Origin: Cereibacter ovatus
Lineage (GTDB): Bacteria; Pseudomonadota; Alphaproteobacteria; Rhodobacterales; Rhodobacteraceae
Length of the DNA: 64,000 bases
Direction: 5' to 3'
Assembly: GCF_900207575.1 (NCBI RefSeq)
Contig: NZ_OAOQ01000012.1
Location: 40,373-104,372 of the forward strand
This document shows, in pieces, positions 47,755 to 56,582 of this stretch (the first letter of the stretch is position 1; every line of letters begins with the position of its first letter). Below the pieces are notes generated by a model. It was not told the DNA's origin, did no database searches, and worked only from the letters and a program-made list of their open reading frames with translations. Position numbers and translations under genes: made by a program.

Positions 47755-48285
47755 ATGACCCGAACCCACGAGGCGACAGACCTGCTGCCGGTCGCGTCGA
47801 TCCCGATCCGCCCCGGCATCGACATCGACATCGACGCGCTGCTGCACGCGGTGGTCTGCAACCTGCGGGCCGAGGGGTTCCGGCTCGCGGGCTTTCTTCA
47901 GGCCCGCGGCGGTGGCGACGTCCGGCTGTCCGATCTGGCGGGCGGCGGCAGCCATGGCATCACCCAGCGGCTTGGACCCGGCTCGCATGGCTGCAAGCTG
48001 GACCCGCGCGGGCTGGCCGAGGCCGCCGCCGTGGCGCTGGCGGCGCTGAATGGGCGGCCCGACCTGCTGGTGATCCCCCGCTTCGGCAAGGCCGAGGTCG
48101 AGGGCGAGGGCCTGCGCGCGGTGATCGCCCGCGCCTGCGAATTGCAGATCCCTGTCCTTGTCGCCGTCCGCGAAGCCAGCGCCCCGGCATGGCAGGACTT
48201 CACCGGCGGTCTGGCCCGGACCCTTCCCGCCGAGCTTGGGGCAGTGCTGCACTGGTGCCGCACCGCCCTTGCCCACCCGGCCTAG
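47755..48285 (+). CDS. DUF2478 family protein
   Basis: This 176-aa cytoplasmic protein matches DUF2478, a family of putative nucleotide-binding proteins often found near molybdate or metal-transport genes. Visible blocks are EGFRLAGFLQARGG, GSHGCKLDPRGLAEAA and PDLLVIPRFGKAEVEGEGLRAVIARA, which resemble the substrate-sensing half of MobB/BioD-like folds. ATG 47755 is favoured because AAAGGG lies 9 bp upstream; ATG 47746 abuts that site. It follows the metal ATPase by 115 bp, and its stop overlaps the convergent aldehyde dehydrogenase stop (CTAG). Confidence 0.75.
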   Translation: MTRTHEATDLLPVASIPIRPGIDIDIDALLHAVVCNLRAEGFRLAGFLQARGGGDVRLSDLAGGGSHGITQRLGPGSHGCKLDPRGLAEAAAVALAALNGRPDLLVIPRFGKAEVEGEGLRAVIARACELQIPVLVAVREASAPAWQDFTGGLARTLPAELGAVLHWCRTALAHPA

Positions 48286-49766
48286 AAGTCGAACCGCACC
48301 CCCTGCGCCAGCGGCAGGCTGGCCGACCAGTTCACCGTATTGGTCTGCCGCCGCATGTAGCCGCGCCACGCGTCCGACCCGCTTTCGCGCCCGCCGCCGG
48401 TGTCCTTCTCGCCGCCGAAGGCACCGCCGATCTCGGCGCCCGACGGGCCGATGTTCACATTGGCGATGCCGCAGTCGGACCCGGCAGCCGACAGGAACGC
48501 CTCGGCCTCGCGCAGGTTCAGGGTGAAGATGCAGGACGACAGGCCCTGCGGCACGTCATTCTGCATCGCGATGGCCTGATCCAGCGTGTCATAGCCCATG
48601 ACATACAGGATCGGGGCAAAGGTCTCTTCGCGCACCACCCCGGTCTGGGCGGGCATCAGCACGATGGCGGGTCGGATGTAGGCTCCGCCCGGCACCCCCT
48701 CGACCGGGGCGCCGCCATGCACCTCGCCGCCCTCGGCGCGGGCACGATCCAGCGCGGCCAGCATCCGGCTGCGCGACCCTTCGTCGATCAGCGGCCCGAC
48801 CAGCGTTCCCGGCGCCCGCGGATCGCCGACCGGAAGCGAGGCATAGGCCCGCAGCAACCGGCCCATCAGTTCGTCGCGGATCGAGTGATGCACGATCAGC
48901 CGCCGCAACGTGGTGCAGCGTTGCCCGGCCGTGCCCACCGCGGAAAAGACGATGGCCCGCACCGCCATGTCCAGATCGGCCGAGGGCGCCACGATCATCG
49001 CGTTGTTGCCGCCCAACTCCAGAATCGCGCGCCCGAAGCGTTCGGCCACCTTTGGCCCGACGATCCGCCCCATCCGGGTCGATCCCGTGGCCGAAACGAT
49101 CGGCACATCGGCCGAGGTCACCAGCGCCTCGCCAATCTGTGGTCCGCCCACCACCAGTTGCACCAGCCCTTCGGGCGCATCGCCAAACCGTGCCAGCGCC
49201 CGGTTCAGGATTCGCATCGAGGCCATGGCCGTCAGCGGGGTCTTTTCCGACGGCTTCCAGATCACCGGATCGCCGCAGACCAGCGCCAGTGCCGCATTCC
49301 ACGCCCAGACCGCGACGGGGAAGTTGAAGGCGGAAATGACGGCACAGGGGCCCATCGGCTGCCATGTCTCCATCATCCGGTGGCCGGGGCGTTCCGAGGC
49401 GATGGTCAACCCGTAAAGCTGCCGCGAGAGACCCACCGCGAAATCGCAGATGTCGATCATCTCTTGCACCTCGCCCAGCCCTTCCGAGGCGATCTTGCCG
49501 GCTTCCAGCGTCACCAGCGCGCCCAGATCGGCCTTGGCGGCGCGCAGTTCCTCGCCCAGCAATCGGACCAGTTCGCCACGACGCGGGGCCGGAACCTCGC
49601 GCCACAGCCGAAACGCCGCCTGCGCGCGGGCGATGACCGCCGGCATGTCCGCCGGATCGGTCACCGCAACCGAGGCGATCCGCGCCCCGTCGATCGGCGA
49701 ATGAACCGCCAGCGGGCCGCCCGTCACCGCCTCTGTCAGCCCAAGGGCATCGAACAGTTCCGTCAT
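48282..49766 (-). CDS. ALDH7-type (2-aminoadipate-6-semialdehyde / P6C) dehydrogenase
   Basis: This 494-aa NAD-dependent aldehyde dehydrogenase has the active-site glutamate in LELGGNN and the catalytic cysteine in TAGQRCTTLRR. The C-terminal block GGEKDTGGGRESGSDAWRGYMRRQTNT is the signature of the ALDH7/AmaB subfamily, which oxidises 2-aminoadipate-6-semialdehyde (in equilibrium with piperideine-6-carboxylate) in lysine catabolism. Its start overlaps the stop of the FabD-like gene (ATGA), coupling it to the E1/FabD-like genes, with gcdH upstream on the same strand. Confidence 0.9.
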   Translation of the reverse strand: MTELFDALGLTEAVTGGPLAVHSPIDGARIASVAVTDPADMPAVIARAQAAFRLWREVPAPRRGELVRLLGEELRAAKADLGALVTLEAGKIASEGLGEVQEMIDICDFAVGLSRQLYGLTIASERPGHRMMETWQPMGPCAVISAFNFPVAVWAWNAALALVCGDPVIWKPSEKTPLTAMASMRILNRALARFGDAPEGLVQLVVGGPQIGEALVTSADVPIVSATGSTRMGRIVGPKVAERFGRAILELGGNNAMIVAPSADLDMAVRAIVFSAVGTAGQRCTTLRRLIVHHSIRDELMGRLLRAYASLPVGDPRAPGTLVGPLIDEGSRSRMLAALDRARAEGGEVHGGAPVEGVPGGAYIRPAIVLMPAQTGVVREETFAPILYVMGYDTLDQAIAMQNDVPQGLSSCIFTLNLREAEAFLSAAGSDCGIANVNIGPSGAEIGGAFGGEKDTGGGRESGSDAWRGYMRRQTNTVNWSASLPLAQGVRFDF

Positions 49767-50797
49767 CGTGATCCTCCTGTGACAAGCCCGCGCTGATCCT
49801 TGCGCCCCATCGCGATCAGGATGGGGCTTTCGGCTTGCCGGGTCTGGAAATCGGCCTTGCAGGTCAGCCCGCGCCAGCCCGCAAGGATCAGGCTTTGCGC
49901 CACCGCACCGCCCAGCGTGGTGCCGGGGCCGGGCACCACGAAGGCATCCGGCGCGAATTCGCGGGCGGCGGTGGCAATTGCGCGGGTGAAATCATAGGGC
50001 TCTGTCACCTGATGGCCCAGCGTATAGGCGCGAAGGGCGCGGGTGTCGGTGGCCCGCGGCCACCAGACCGCGCCGCGCCCGTCGATCAGGGGCAGATCGG
50101 GCTGGCGGAACAGGCTTTCGGGCAGCGCCGCGCGGCCCTGTTCGGCCACCGGGGCCTGAAGCGCGGTGTGAAAGGCCGCGTGATTGGCCAGCCGCATCGG
50201 AAAGCGGCCCTGCTCGGGGGGAACCTCGGTCTCGAAATCTGCCAGACCTTCGGCATTTCCGGCCAGAACCAGCATCCCGCCCAGATCGATTGACAGCGAC
50301 AAGACCCGCCCCGGACGCGCGGCGATCTTTTCGGCCAGCGCCAGAAGTTGCGCCTTGCGCAGAGCACAGGGGCGCCAGTCCTCGGCCATGGTCGGGTGGA
50401 CGATCTGGCCACCGATCAGCGCGCCTTGCATCAGCGTGCCCATGGTGTTGACGACATGAAAGCCATCGTCGGCGGTCAGCGCGCCACCGCAGGCCAGCGC
50501 GGTATACCAGCCCATGGAATTGCCGGTGACGGCCACCACCTCGACCCCGCGCAACGACAGGACATCGGCAAGACTGGCGGCATAGATCAGCGCCGAGGCA
50601 TTGTCGCCCCGGGTGTGGCGGGCGACGGAATAGCTGGCGGCGCCATCCAGATCGGCCAGCGTGTCCTGCCCCAGCGCGCGGCGGCGGGCGTCGAACCGGG
50701 CGAACAGATCCGCCTTGTCGGGGTGAAGGTGCGACAGCGATCCAAGCTCGGTCCTGGTATAGGTGCCGCGGCCGGGGCAGACGACGACGATCCTCAT
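49763..50797 (-). CDS. FabD-like acyltransferase of unknown substrate
   Basis: This 344-aa protein has the malonyl-CoA:ACP transacylase (FabD) fold. The nucleophile motif is AVTGNSMGWYTALACGGAL (Ser in GNSMG, instead of the usual GHSLG) and the partner histidine is probably in ANHAAFHTALQAP. It begins directly with RIVVVCPGRGTYTR, a FabD-type first strand. It is longer and more divergent than housekeeping FabD, so a role in ordinary fatty acid synthesis is unlikely. Overlapping ATGA junctions tie it to the upstream E1 fusion and the downstream ALDH7 gene. The substrate is unassigned. Confidence 0.8.
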   Translation of the reverse strand: MRIVVVCPGRGTYTRTELGSLSHLHPDKADLFARFDARRRALGQDTLADLDGAASYSVARHTRGDNASALIYAASLADVLSLRGVEVVAVTGNSMGWYTALACGGALTADDGFHVVNTMGTLMQGALIGGQIVHPTMAEDWRPCALRKAQLLALAEKIAARPGRVLSLSIDLGGMLVLAGNAEGLADFETEVPPEQGRFPMRLANHAAFHTALQAPVAEQGRAALPESLFRQPDLPLIDGRGAVWWPRATDTRALRAYTLGHQVTEPYDFTRAIATAAREFAPDAFVVPGPGTTLGGAVAQSLILAGWRGLTCKADFQTRQAESPILIAMGRKDQRGLVTGGSR

Positions 50798-52977
50798 GCC
50801 CGCACCAGTTCCAGAGCCGCCGCCACGATGCCATCGCGCGACGGCAGGGTGGCGGCATAGGCCGGGCCGGTGGCGATAAAGCTGTCTTCGGCAGTGACGC
50901 GGGCGATGCGGCGGTGGCCGGCTTCGGCCAGCGCGGTCATCAACGCCTCGGCCGGCCCCCCGGCCGAGCGGCGACATTCGTCCACCACCAGAACGGCGGC
51001 GCAATCCCGCACGGCGTCCAGCATGGCCGGGACGGGCAGGGGGGCCAGCCAGCGCAGGTCGATGATCCGGGTGGCGACGCGATTTTTACGAAGCGCGAAA
51101 TTCGCTTGATGTGACAGATAGTTGCCGTTGCCATAGGTGACGATGGCCAGATCCTTCCCGTCGCCTGCCATGCCGATCTGGCCCAGACCGATGCGCTGGG
51201 ACGGGTCGGGATAGGTCTGCATCCATCGGCCGTCCTTGTCGTCCAGCAGGTCGCGCATGGGATAAAGCGCGATCGGCTCCAGAAACACCACCAGCCGCTG
51301 TTCCTCGCGGGCAAGGCGCGCACATTCGCGCAGCATCATCGCGGCCTCGGCGCCGGTCGAGGGGCAAGCAAGGATCAGCCCCGGAATGTCGCGCAGCACG
51401 GCGATGGAGTTATCGTTATGGAAATGACCGCCAAAGCCCTTCTGATAGCCAAGGCCCGCGATCCGCAGCACCATCGGATTGGCATATTGTCCGTTCGAGA
51501 AGAAGGGCAGGGTGGCGGCCTCGCCGCGGATCTGGTCCTCGGCGTTGTGCAGATAGGCGAGGAACTGGATTTCCGGGATCGGCAGAAAGCCGTTGTGGGC
51601 CAGCCCGATGCCAAGGCCAAGGATGGATTGTTCATCCAGCAGCGTGTCGATCACCCGGTCGGCGCCAAAGCGGGCCTGAAGCTTCTGGGTGACGCCATAG
51701 ACCCCGCCCTTGCGGCCGATATCCTCGCCCATCAGCACCACCTCGGGATGGGCCAGCATCAGGTCGGTGAGCGCCCAGTTCAAAAGCCGGCTCATCGGCT
51801 GGGGTTCGGCCATGGCCTTCAGATCGGGGCCGAAGGCCGCGGCGCGGGCATCGGGCGCGGGGCCGTTGGTGGGCTTGCAGGGCCGCGGCGGCGGGATCAG
51901 GCTGACCATCACCTCGGGGGCGGTGCGCAGGCGGGGGCGGGTGACGGCCTCGGCGGCGACACGGTCCACGCGGGCCTGCGTTTCCAGATAGATCGCCAGC
52001 GCCTCGTCCGGGGACAGCGCGCCGGCCTGATCCAACAGCCTGACCGAGTGCAACAGCGGATCGTTGGCTTCCCCGGCCTCGACCTCTTCGCGGGACAGGT
52101 AGGTGGTGGGCAGATCGGCGCCGGCATGGCCGTAAAGCCGGACGGTCGACAGGTGCAGAAAGGCGGGCTTGCGTCGGTCGCGGACATGGGCGGCGGCAGC
52201 CGCAGCTACCGCGTAAGTATTTGTTATATCGAGGCCATCGGCGCGGAAATACTGAAGGCCGGGGCGGGACTGAAAGCTGGCCTCGATCCAGCCATTCGGG
52301 GTCTTGGTCGAGATGCCGATGCCGTTGTCTTCGCAGACGAACAGGATCGGCAGGGGCACGGACTGGAAGGCGGTCCAGCCGGCGGTGTTGAAGGCGCCCT
52401 GCGCGGTCGAGTGGTTGGCCGAGGCATCGCCAAAGCTGGCCATGACGATCGCATCTTCCGGCAGGGCGCGGTGTTCGGGCGGACGGCGGCGCGCAAGGCC
52501 CAGCGAATAGGCCGCACCCACGGCTTTCGGCAGATGGCTGGCGATGGTCGAGGTCTGCGGCGGGATCATCAGCGCCTTCGACCCCAGAACCTTGTGCCGC
52601 CCGCCCGAGATCGGATCTTCCGAGGACGAGGCAAAGGACAGCAGCATGTCCCAGGCGATGCTTTGCCCCAGTTGCGCGGCGCGGGCGATCTGAAAGGCCG
52701 CGTCGCGGTAATGCAGGAACGCCATGTCGGTCGGGCGCAGCGCATGGGCCACGGCGGCCATGCCCTCGTGCCCCGACGAGCCGATGGTGTAGAAGCCCTG
52801 TCCGGCCTTCTGCATCGCGCGGCTGGTGCGGTCGAGCGCGCGTGACACACACTGGCTGCGAAAGAGCGAGACCAGTTCATGCGCGGCAAGACCCGGCGTG
52901 GGCAGCGGCCCGGGCGGGAGGTCGCGGGCCTTTATGCGGGCAAGGAAATTCTCGTGGACGATCAGCGAGCGGGGCAT
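50794..52977 (-). CDS. fused alpha-beta 2-oxoacid dehydrogenase E1 component
   Basis: This is a 727-aa thiamine diphosphate enzyme. The N-terminal half resembles E1-alpha (residues about 35-350: YTIGSSGHEGMAAVAHALRPTD; TPP motif GDASANHSTAQGAFNTA with VCEDNGIGIST). The C-terminal half resembles E1-beta (about 395-725: MSRLLNWALTDLMLAHPEVVLMGEDIGRKGGVYGVTQ; FLAYLHNAEDQIRGEA). Separate alpha and beta genes are more usual for branched-chain-type E1. No lipoyl E2 or E3 is adjacent. Because ALDH7 and gcdH flank it, 2-oxoadipate is a good substrate candidate, but that is inference. Its stop overlaps the FabD-like start. Confidence 0.85.
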   Translation of the reverse strand: MPRSLIVHENFLARIKARDLPPGPLPTPGLAAHELVSLFRSQCVSRALDRTSRAMQKAGQGFYTIGSSGHEGMAAVAHALRPTDMAFLHYRDAAFQIARAAQLGQSIAWDMLLSFASSSEDPISGGRHKVLGSKALMIPPQTSTIASHLPKAVGAAYSLGLARRRPPEHRALPEDAIVMASFGDASANHSTAQGAFNTAGWTAFQSVPLPILFVCEDNGIGISTKTPNGWIEASFQSRPGLQYFRADGLDITNTYAVAAAAAAHVRDRRKPAFLHLSTVRLYGHAGADLPTTYLSREEVEAGEANDPLLHSVRLLDQAGALSPDEALAIYLETQARVDRVAAEAVTRPRLRTAPEVMVSLIPPPRPCKPTNGPAPDARAAAFGPDLKAMAEPQPMSRLLNWALTDLMLAHPEVVLMGEDIGRKGGVYGVTQKLQARFGADRVIDTLLDEQSILGLGIGLAHNGFLPIPEIQFLAYLHNAEDQIRGEAATLPFFSNGQYANPMVLRIAGLGYQKGFGGHFHNDNSIAVLRDIPGLILACPSTGAEAAMMLRECARLAREEQRLVVFLEPIALYPMRDLLDDKDGRWMQTYPDPSQRIGLGQIGMAGDGKDLAIVTYGNGNYLSHQANFALRKNRVATRIIDLRWLAPLPVPAMLDAVRDCAAVLVVDECRRSAGGPAEALMTALAEAGHRRIARVTAEDSFIATGPAYAATLPSRDGIVAAALELVRA

Positions 52978-53030
52978 GGGGGCCTTTGTGGCCGGCGGAG
53001 GTTCCGGGGGAAGGGTCGGAGCCTCCGGCG

Positions 53031-53054
53031 GGGATATTTTTGCCAGAATGAAAG
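53031..53054 (+). repeat. Variant copy of the 24-bp repeat core
   Basis: A 24-bp core beginning GGGATATTTTTG and ending CCAGAATGAAAG differs from the copies at 10736-10759 and 34673-34696 at two positions. Upstream on the same strand is a weaker inverted repeat (CGGAGG/CCTCCG). It abuts the gcdH stop codon and points opposite to the flanking genes. Confidence 0.75.
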
Positions 53055-54266
53055 TCAGAAGAAGGCTTGCAGCCCGGTGATGGCGCGGCCGAGGATCAGG
53101 GCGTGGACGTCGTGGGTGCCTTCGTAGGTGTTGACGGTTTCAAGGTTCGCCATGTGGCGCATGACGTGGAAATCTTCCTGGATGCCGTTGCCGCCGTGCA
53201 TGTCGCGGGCGTGGCGCGCGGCTTCGAGCGCCTTGCCGCAGTTGCTGCGTTTGATGATCGAGATCATCTCGGGGGCGGCGTTGGCTTCGTCGAGCAGGCG
53301 GCCGACGCGAAGGCTGGCCTGAAGGCCCAGCGCGATGTCGGTCATCATGTTGGCAAGTTTCAACTGATAGAGCTGGGTCTGGGCCAGCGGGCGGTTGAAC
53401 TGTTTGCGGTCAAGGCCGTATTGGCGCGCGGCGGAAAGGCAGGCTTCGGCGGCGCCAAGGACGCCCCAGCTGATGCCGTAGCGGGCGCGGTTCAGGCAGC
53501 CGAACGGGCCCTTGAGTCCCTCGACATTGGGAAGAAGGGCGGTTTCAGCGACTTCGACGCCGTCCATCACGATTTCGCCGGTGATCGAGGCGCGGAGCGA
53601 GAGTTTGCCGCCGATTTTCGGTGTCGAGAGGCCGGGGGTGCCCTTTTCCAGCAGGAAGCCGCGGATCTTACCGCCATGGGCTTCGGATTTGGCCCAGACC
53701 ACGAACAGATCCGCGATCGGCGCGTTCGAGATCCACATCTTCGAGCCGTTCAGCACATAGCCGGTGGCGGTTTTCCGGGCGGTGGTTTTCATCCCGGCGG
53801 GGTCAGAGCCGGCGTCGGGTTCGGTCAGGCCGAAGCAGCCGATCAGCTCGCCCGAGGCAAGGCCGGGAAGGTATTTCCGTCGCTGTTCTTCGGACCCGTA
53901 GGCGTAGACCGGATACATCACCAGCGAGGATTGCACCGACATCATCGAGCGGTAGCCGGAATCCACCCTTTCGATTTCACGCGCGATCAGGCCGTAGGCG
54001 ACGTAAGAGGCACCGAGGCCGCCGTATTCCTCGGGGATGGTGGCGCCCAGAAGGCCCATGGCGCCCATTTCGCGGAAGATTGTCGGGTCGGTCTGTTCGT
54101 CGCGGTAGGCGGCTGTCACCCGGGGCGCCAGCTTTTCCTGCGCATAGGCGCGGGCGCTGTCGCGCATCATCCGTTCTTCCTCGGACAGTTGCAGGTCAAG
54201 GCGGAACGGGTCTTCCCAGTCGAAGCGGCCAAGATCGGGGGCGTCTTTTGCTTTCAGGTCCGGCAT
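53055..54266 (-). CDS. gcdH: glutaryl-CoA dehydrogenase
   Basis: This 403-aa acyl-CoA dehydrogenase converts glutaryl-CoA to crotonyl-CoA and CO2, passing electrons to ETF. The GcdH lineage is visible in [52 protein letters not shown], the FAD region and the end [46 protein letters not shown], which carries the catalytic Glu of the YEGTHD region. It is divergent from a LysR regulator, as in many lysine or glutarate loci. The E1 operon lies 77 bp downstream on the same strand. Confidence 0.95.
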   Translation of the reverse strand: MPDLKAKDAPDLGRFDWEDPFRLDLQLSEEERMMRDSARAYAQEKLAPRVTAAYRDEQTDPTIFREMGAMGLLGATIPEEYGGLGASYVAYGLIAREIERVDSGYRSMMSVQSSLVMYPVYAYGSEEQRRKYLPGLASGELIGCFGLTEPDAGSDPAGMKTTARKTATGYVLNGSKMWISNAPIADLFVVWAKSEAHGGKIRGFLLEKGTPGLSTPKIGGKLSLRASITGEIVMDGVEVAETALLPNVEGLKGPFGCLNRARYGISWGVLGAAEACLSAARQYGLDRKQFNRPLAQTQLYQLKLANMMTDIALGLQASLRVGRLLDEANAAPEMISIIKRSNCGKALEAARHARDMHGGNGIQEDFHVMRHMANLETVNTYEGTHDVHALILGRAITGLQAFF

Positions 54267-54363
54267 GGCGTCCTCTGACAGATGGCGTTTCCCGGCAGAT
54301 ACCGCTTCATCCGGGGTGGATATAACGCTAATTTTGCCGAAGTTTATGCAAGGAGTGCATCAA

Positions 54364-55260
54364 GTGGCGTTTGCGAGGCGCTATCTTCCGCCGGTGGGGC
54401 AGCTTGCGGCCTTCGAGGCGGTGGCGCGGACGGGGTCGACCGCGGCGGCGGCGCGCGAGCTGGATCTGACGCAGGGCACGGTCAGTCGGCTGGTGCAGGC
54501 GCTTGAGGCGCAGTTGGGCGTTCTGCTGTTTCTGCGGCAGCGAAAGCGGCTGAAGCCCACGCAGGCGGCGCTGGTCTATGCCGACGAGGTTCGGCGGGCG
54601 CTGGACATCATCGGGCGGGCGTCACTGCGGCTGGGTGCGAACCCCGATGGGGGGGTGTTGGCGCTGGCGATCCTGCCGACGTTCGGCACGCATTGGCTGG
54701 CGCCGCGGTTGCCGGGATTTCTGAAGGCACATCCGGGGGTGACGATCAACCTTGCGACCCGGCTGAAGCCTTTTGACTTCGAGGGCGAGGAGTTCGACGC
54801 GGCCATTCATTTCGGCAGCCCGACATGGCCGCGTGCCGGGCATCTGCGGCTGTTCGGCGAAGGTGTGGTGGCGGTGGCGGCGCCGGGATTTCTGGCCGCC
54901 CATCCGGTAAGGGCGGCGGCGGATCTGCTGACGCTGCCGCTTCTGACGCTTGAGACCCGGCCCCGGGGCTGGGCCAACTGGTTCGCGCATCATGGGGTGG
55001 GCGCCGCACCGCCGCGCGGCATGGTGTTCGACCAGTTCGCCACGATGATGCAGGCGGCGATCCATGGCATCGGGGTGGCGCTGCTGCCCGAGTTTCTGGC
55101 CCGGCCGGCCTTGGCCGAGGGTGCGCTGCTGCCGGCCTTTGGTGGGCCGGTCGAGGGGCGCCACGCCTACTGGCTGGTCTGGCCCGAGGGCCGGGACGCG
55201 CATCCGCCGCTGGCGGCGTTCCGCGACTGGCTTAAAGCCGAGACGGAAGGTCTTGTCTGA
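54364..55260 (+). CDS. LysR-family regulator, probable regulator of gcdH
   Basis: This is a 298-aa LTTR of the GcvA-like branch. The helix-turn-helix region reads PPVGQLAAFEAVARTGSTAAAARELDLTQGTVSRLVQALEAQLGVLLFLR (read in segments) and the effector domain follows. GTG 54364 is preferred because AAGGAG ends 9 bp before it; an in-frame ATG 54346 precedes that ribosome-binding site. The 97-bp gap to divergent gcdH includes an AT-rich stretch suitable for LTTR binding. Its last 29 bp overlap the convergent nagA gene. Confidence 0.88.
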   Translation: MAFARRYLPPVGQLAAFEAVARTGSTAAAARELDLTQGTVSRLVQALEAQLGVLLFLRQRKRLKPTQAALVYADEVRRALDIIGRASLRLGANPDGGVLALAILPTFGTHWLAPRLPGFLKAHPGVTINLATRLKPFDFEGEEFDAAIHFGSPTWPRAGHLRLFGEGVVAVAAPGFLAAHPVRAAADLLTLPLLTLETRPRGWANWFAHHGVGAAPPRGMVFDQFATMMQAAIHGIGVALLPEFLARPALAEGALLPAFGGPVEGRHAYWLVWPEGRDAHPPLAAFRDWLKAETEGLV

Positions 55261-56368
55261 CGCCTGCGCGCCAGATTGCGGTGGGGTTCAGATCATGTCC
55301 AAACAGCACCAGATCTGCGGGCAGGTCGGGTGCCAGACGGCCAAGGTCAGCGCGGTGCAGGGCGGCGGCCGGGGCGGCGGTGGCCATGGCCAGCGCCCGC
55401 TGTGCCGAAACGCCCAGCGCGACAAGGCTGCGGATCGCCTGCGGAAGTGTCAGGTCGGCGCCGGCAAGTGTGCCATCCTGTAGTGTCAGGCTACCGTTCC
55501 GGCGCAGGATCTGGCGGCCGTTCAGGGTGAAGCTGGCAAGGTTCGTTCCCGCGACGGCCATCGCGTCAGAGACCAGAAACAGCCCGCGGGGTTTGGCAGC
55601 AAGGGCGATGCGCAGCATCTCGGGCGCGACATGGATGCCATCCGCGATCACGCCTGTCGGCACGTCGCTGGTCAGGGCGGCGCCGGGCAGACCAGGCTCT
55701 CGGTGGCCGAGGGGGCTCATCGCGTTGAACAGATGGGTGACGCAGGCGGCGCCGGCGGCAAATGCCGCGCGGGCCTCGGCCATGGTGCAGTCGCTGTGGC
55801 CAAGGCTGACCGTCACGCCCGCCGCGGCAAGCGCCCGGATCTGGTCCGGGGTTGCAGCCGAGGGGGAAAGCGTGATCATCAGCGTCGGCAGCGCGCGGGC
55901 CGCGCCAAGATAAAGTGCCAGATCCGCATCGGTCATCGGCCGGATCAGCGCCGGGTCATGCGCACCCTTGCGGCGTGGATCGAGGTGCGGACCTTCCAGA
56001 TGCAGCCCCAGAAAGCCGGGGATGGCGGCGGTCTTTGCCGCAAGGTCGATCACCCGGCGTGTCGCCTCGGGCGTGGCGGTGATCAGCGTCGGCAGGACAT
56101 GCAGCACTCCAAGCCGTTCCTGAGTCGCGCAAAGGATGCGCAGGGTTTCCGCCGTCGCCCCGCCGTCCAGCATCACGCCGCCGCCGCCATTCACCTGAAG
56201 GTCGATCAGCCCGGGGGCAAGGATGCCGTCCAGCATGTCGATCCGGCCTTCGGGCAGGGCGTCGTCGCCAACGATTTCGGCAATGCGGCCACCGCGAAGG
56301 ACCAGCGCCTTGCCCTTGTGGAAAGTGTTGCCGTCGAACAGCTTGGCACCGGCAAGGATCTGGATCAT
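55232..56368 (-). CDS. nagA: N-acetylglucosamine-6-phosphate deacetylase
   Basis: This 378-aa amidohydrolase opens GlcNAc-6-phosphate use and peptidoglycan amino-sugar recycling. Conserved blocks are GLIDLQVNGGGGVMLD, LGLHLEGPHLDPRRKGAHDP (metal-binding Glu and His), SLGHSDCTMAEA, GAACVTHLFNAMSPLGHREPG, VIADGIHV and VSDAMAVAGT with the catalytic Asp. No nagB, kinase or PTS gene is adjacent. The 3' end overlaps the convergent LysR gene by 29 bp. The 214-bp upstream gap is shared with the flagellar locus. Confidence 0.93.
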   Translation of the reverse strand: MIQILAGAKLFDGNTFHKGKALVLRGGRIAEIVGDDALPEGRIDMLDGILAPGLIDLQVNGGGGVMLDGGATAETLRILCATQERLGVLHVLPTLITATPEATRRVIDLAAKTAAIPGFLGLHLEGPHLDPRRKGAHDPALIRPMTDADLALYLGAARALPTLMITLSPSAATPDQIRALAAAGVTVSLGHSDCTMAEARAAFAAGAACVTHLFNAMSPLGHREPGLPGAALTSDVPTGVIADGIHVAPEMLRIALAAKPRGLFLVSDAMAVAGTNLASFTLNGRQILRRNGSLTLQDGTLAGADLTLPQAIRSLVALGVSAQRALAMATAAPAAALHRADLGRLAPDLPADLVLFGHDLNPTAIWRAGVRQDLPSRL

Positions 56369-56502
56369 GTGCGCCTCTTGCGGGATTGGTCGTGGAAGCT
56401 AGTCGCCGCCCGCCCCCCGCGCAAGGCAGCGCGGACCGGGCCGCCGGCGGGTCCACAGCGCCGGTGCGACGAAAAAGTTGAAATGTGTAAATATCTTGCG
56501 GT

Positions 56503-56532
56503 TTGACGGACAGTTTCCGCCTCTGGTAAGGT
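56503..56532 (+). promoter_or_regulatory. Candidate promoter for the flagellar-side operon
   Basis: TTGACG (56503-56508) and TAAGGT (56527-56532) are separated by 18 bp in a locally AT-richer stretch, 50 bp before the unknown gene that precedes motB. The -35 is good; the -10 is weak. Confidence 0.35.
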
Positions 56533-56582
56533 CTCCGCACTTGGTCCACGGCAAGCCGACCTAACAAATCAAGGTGCAAGCC

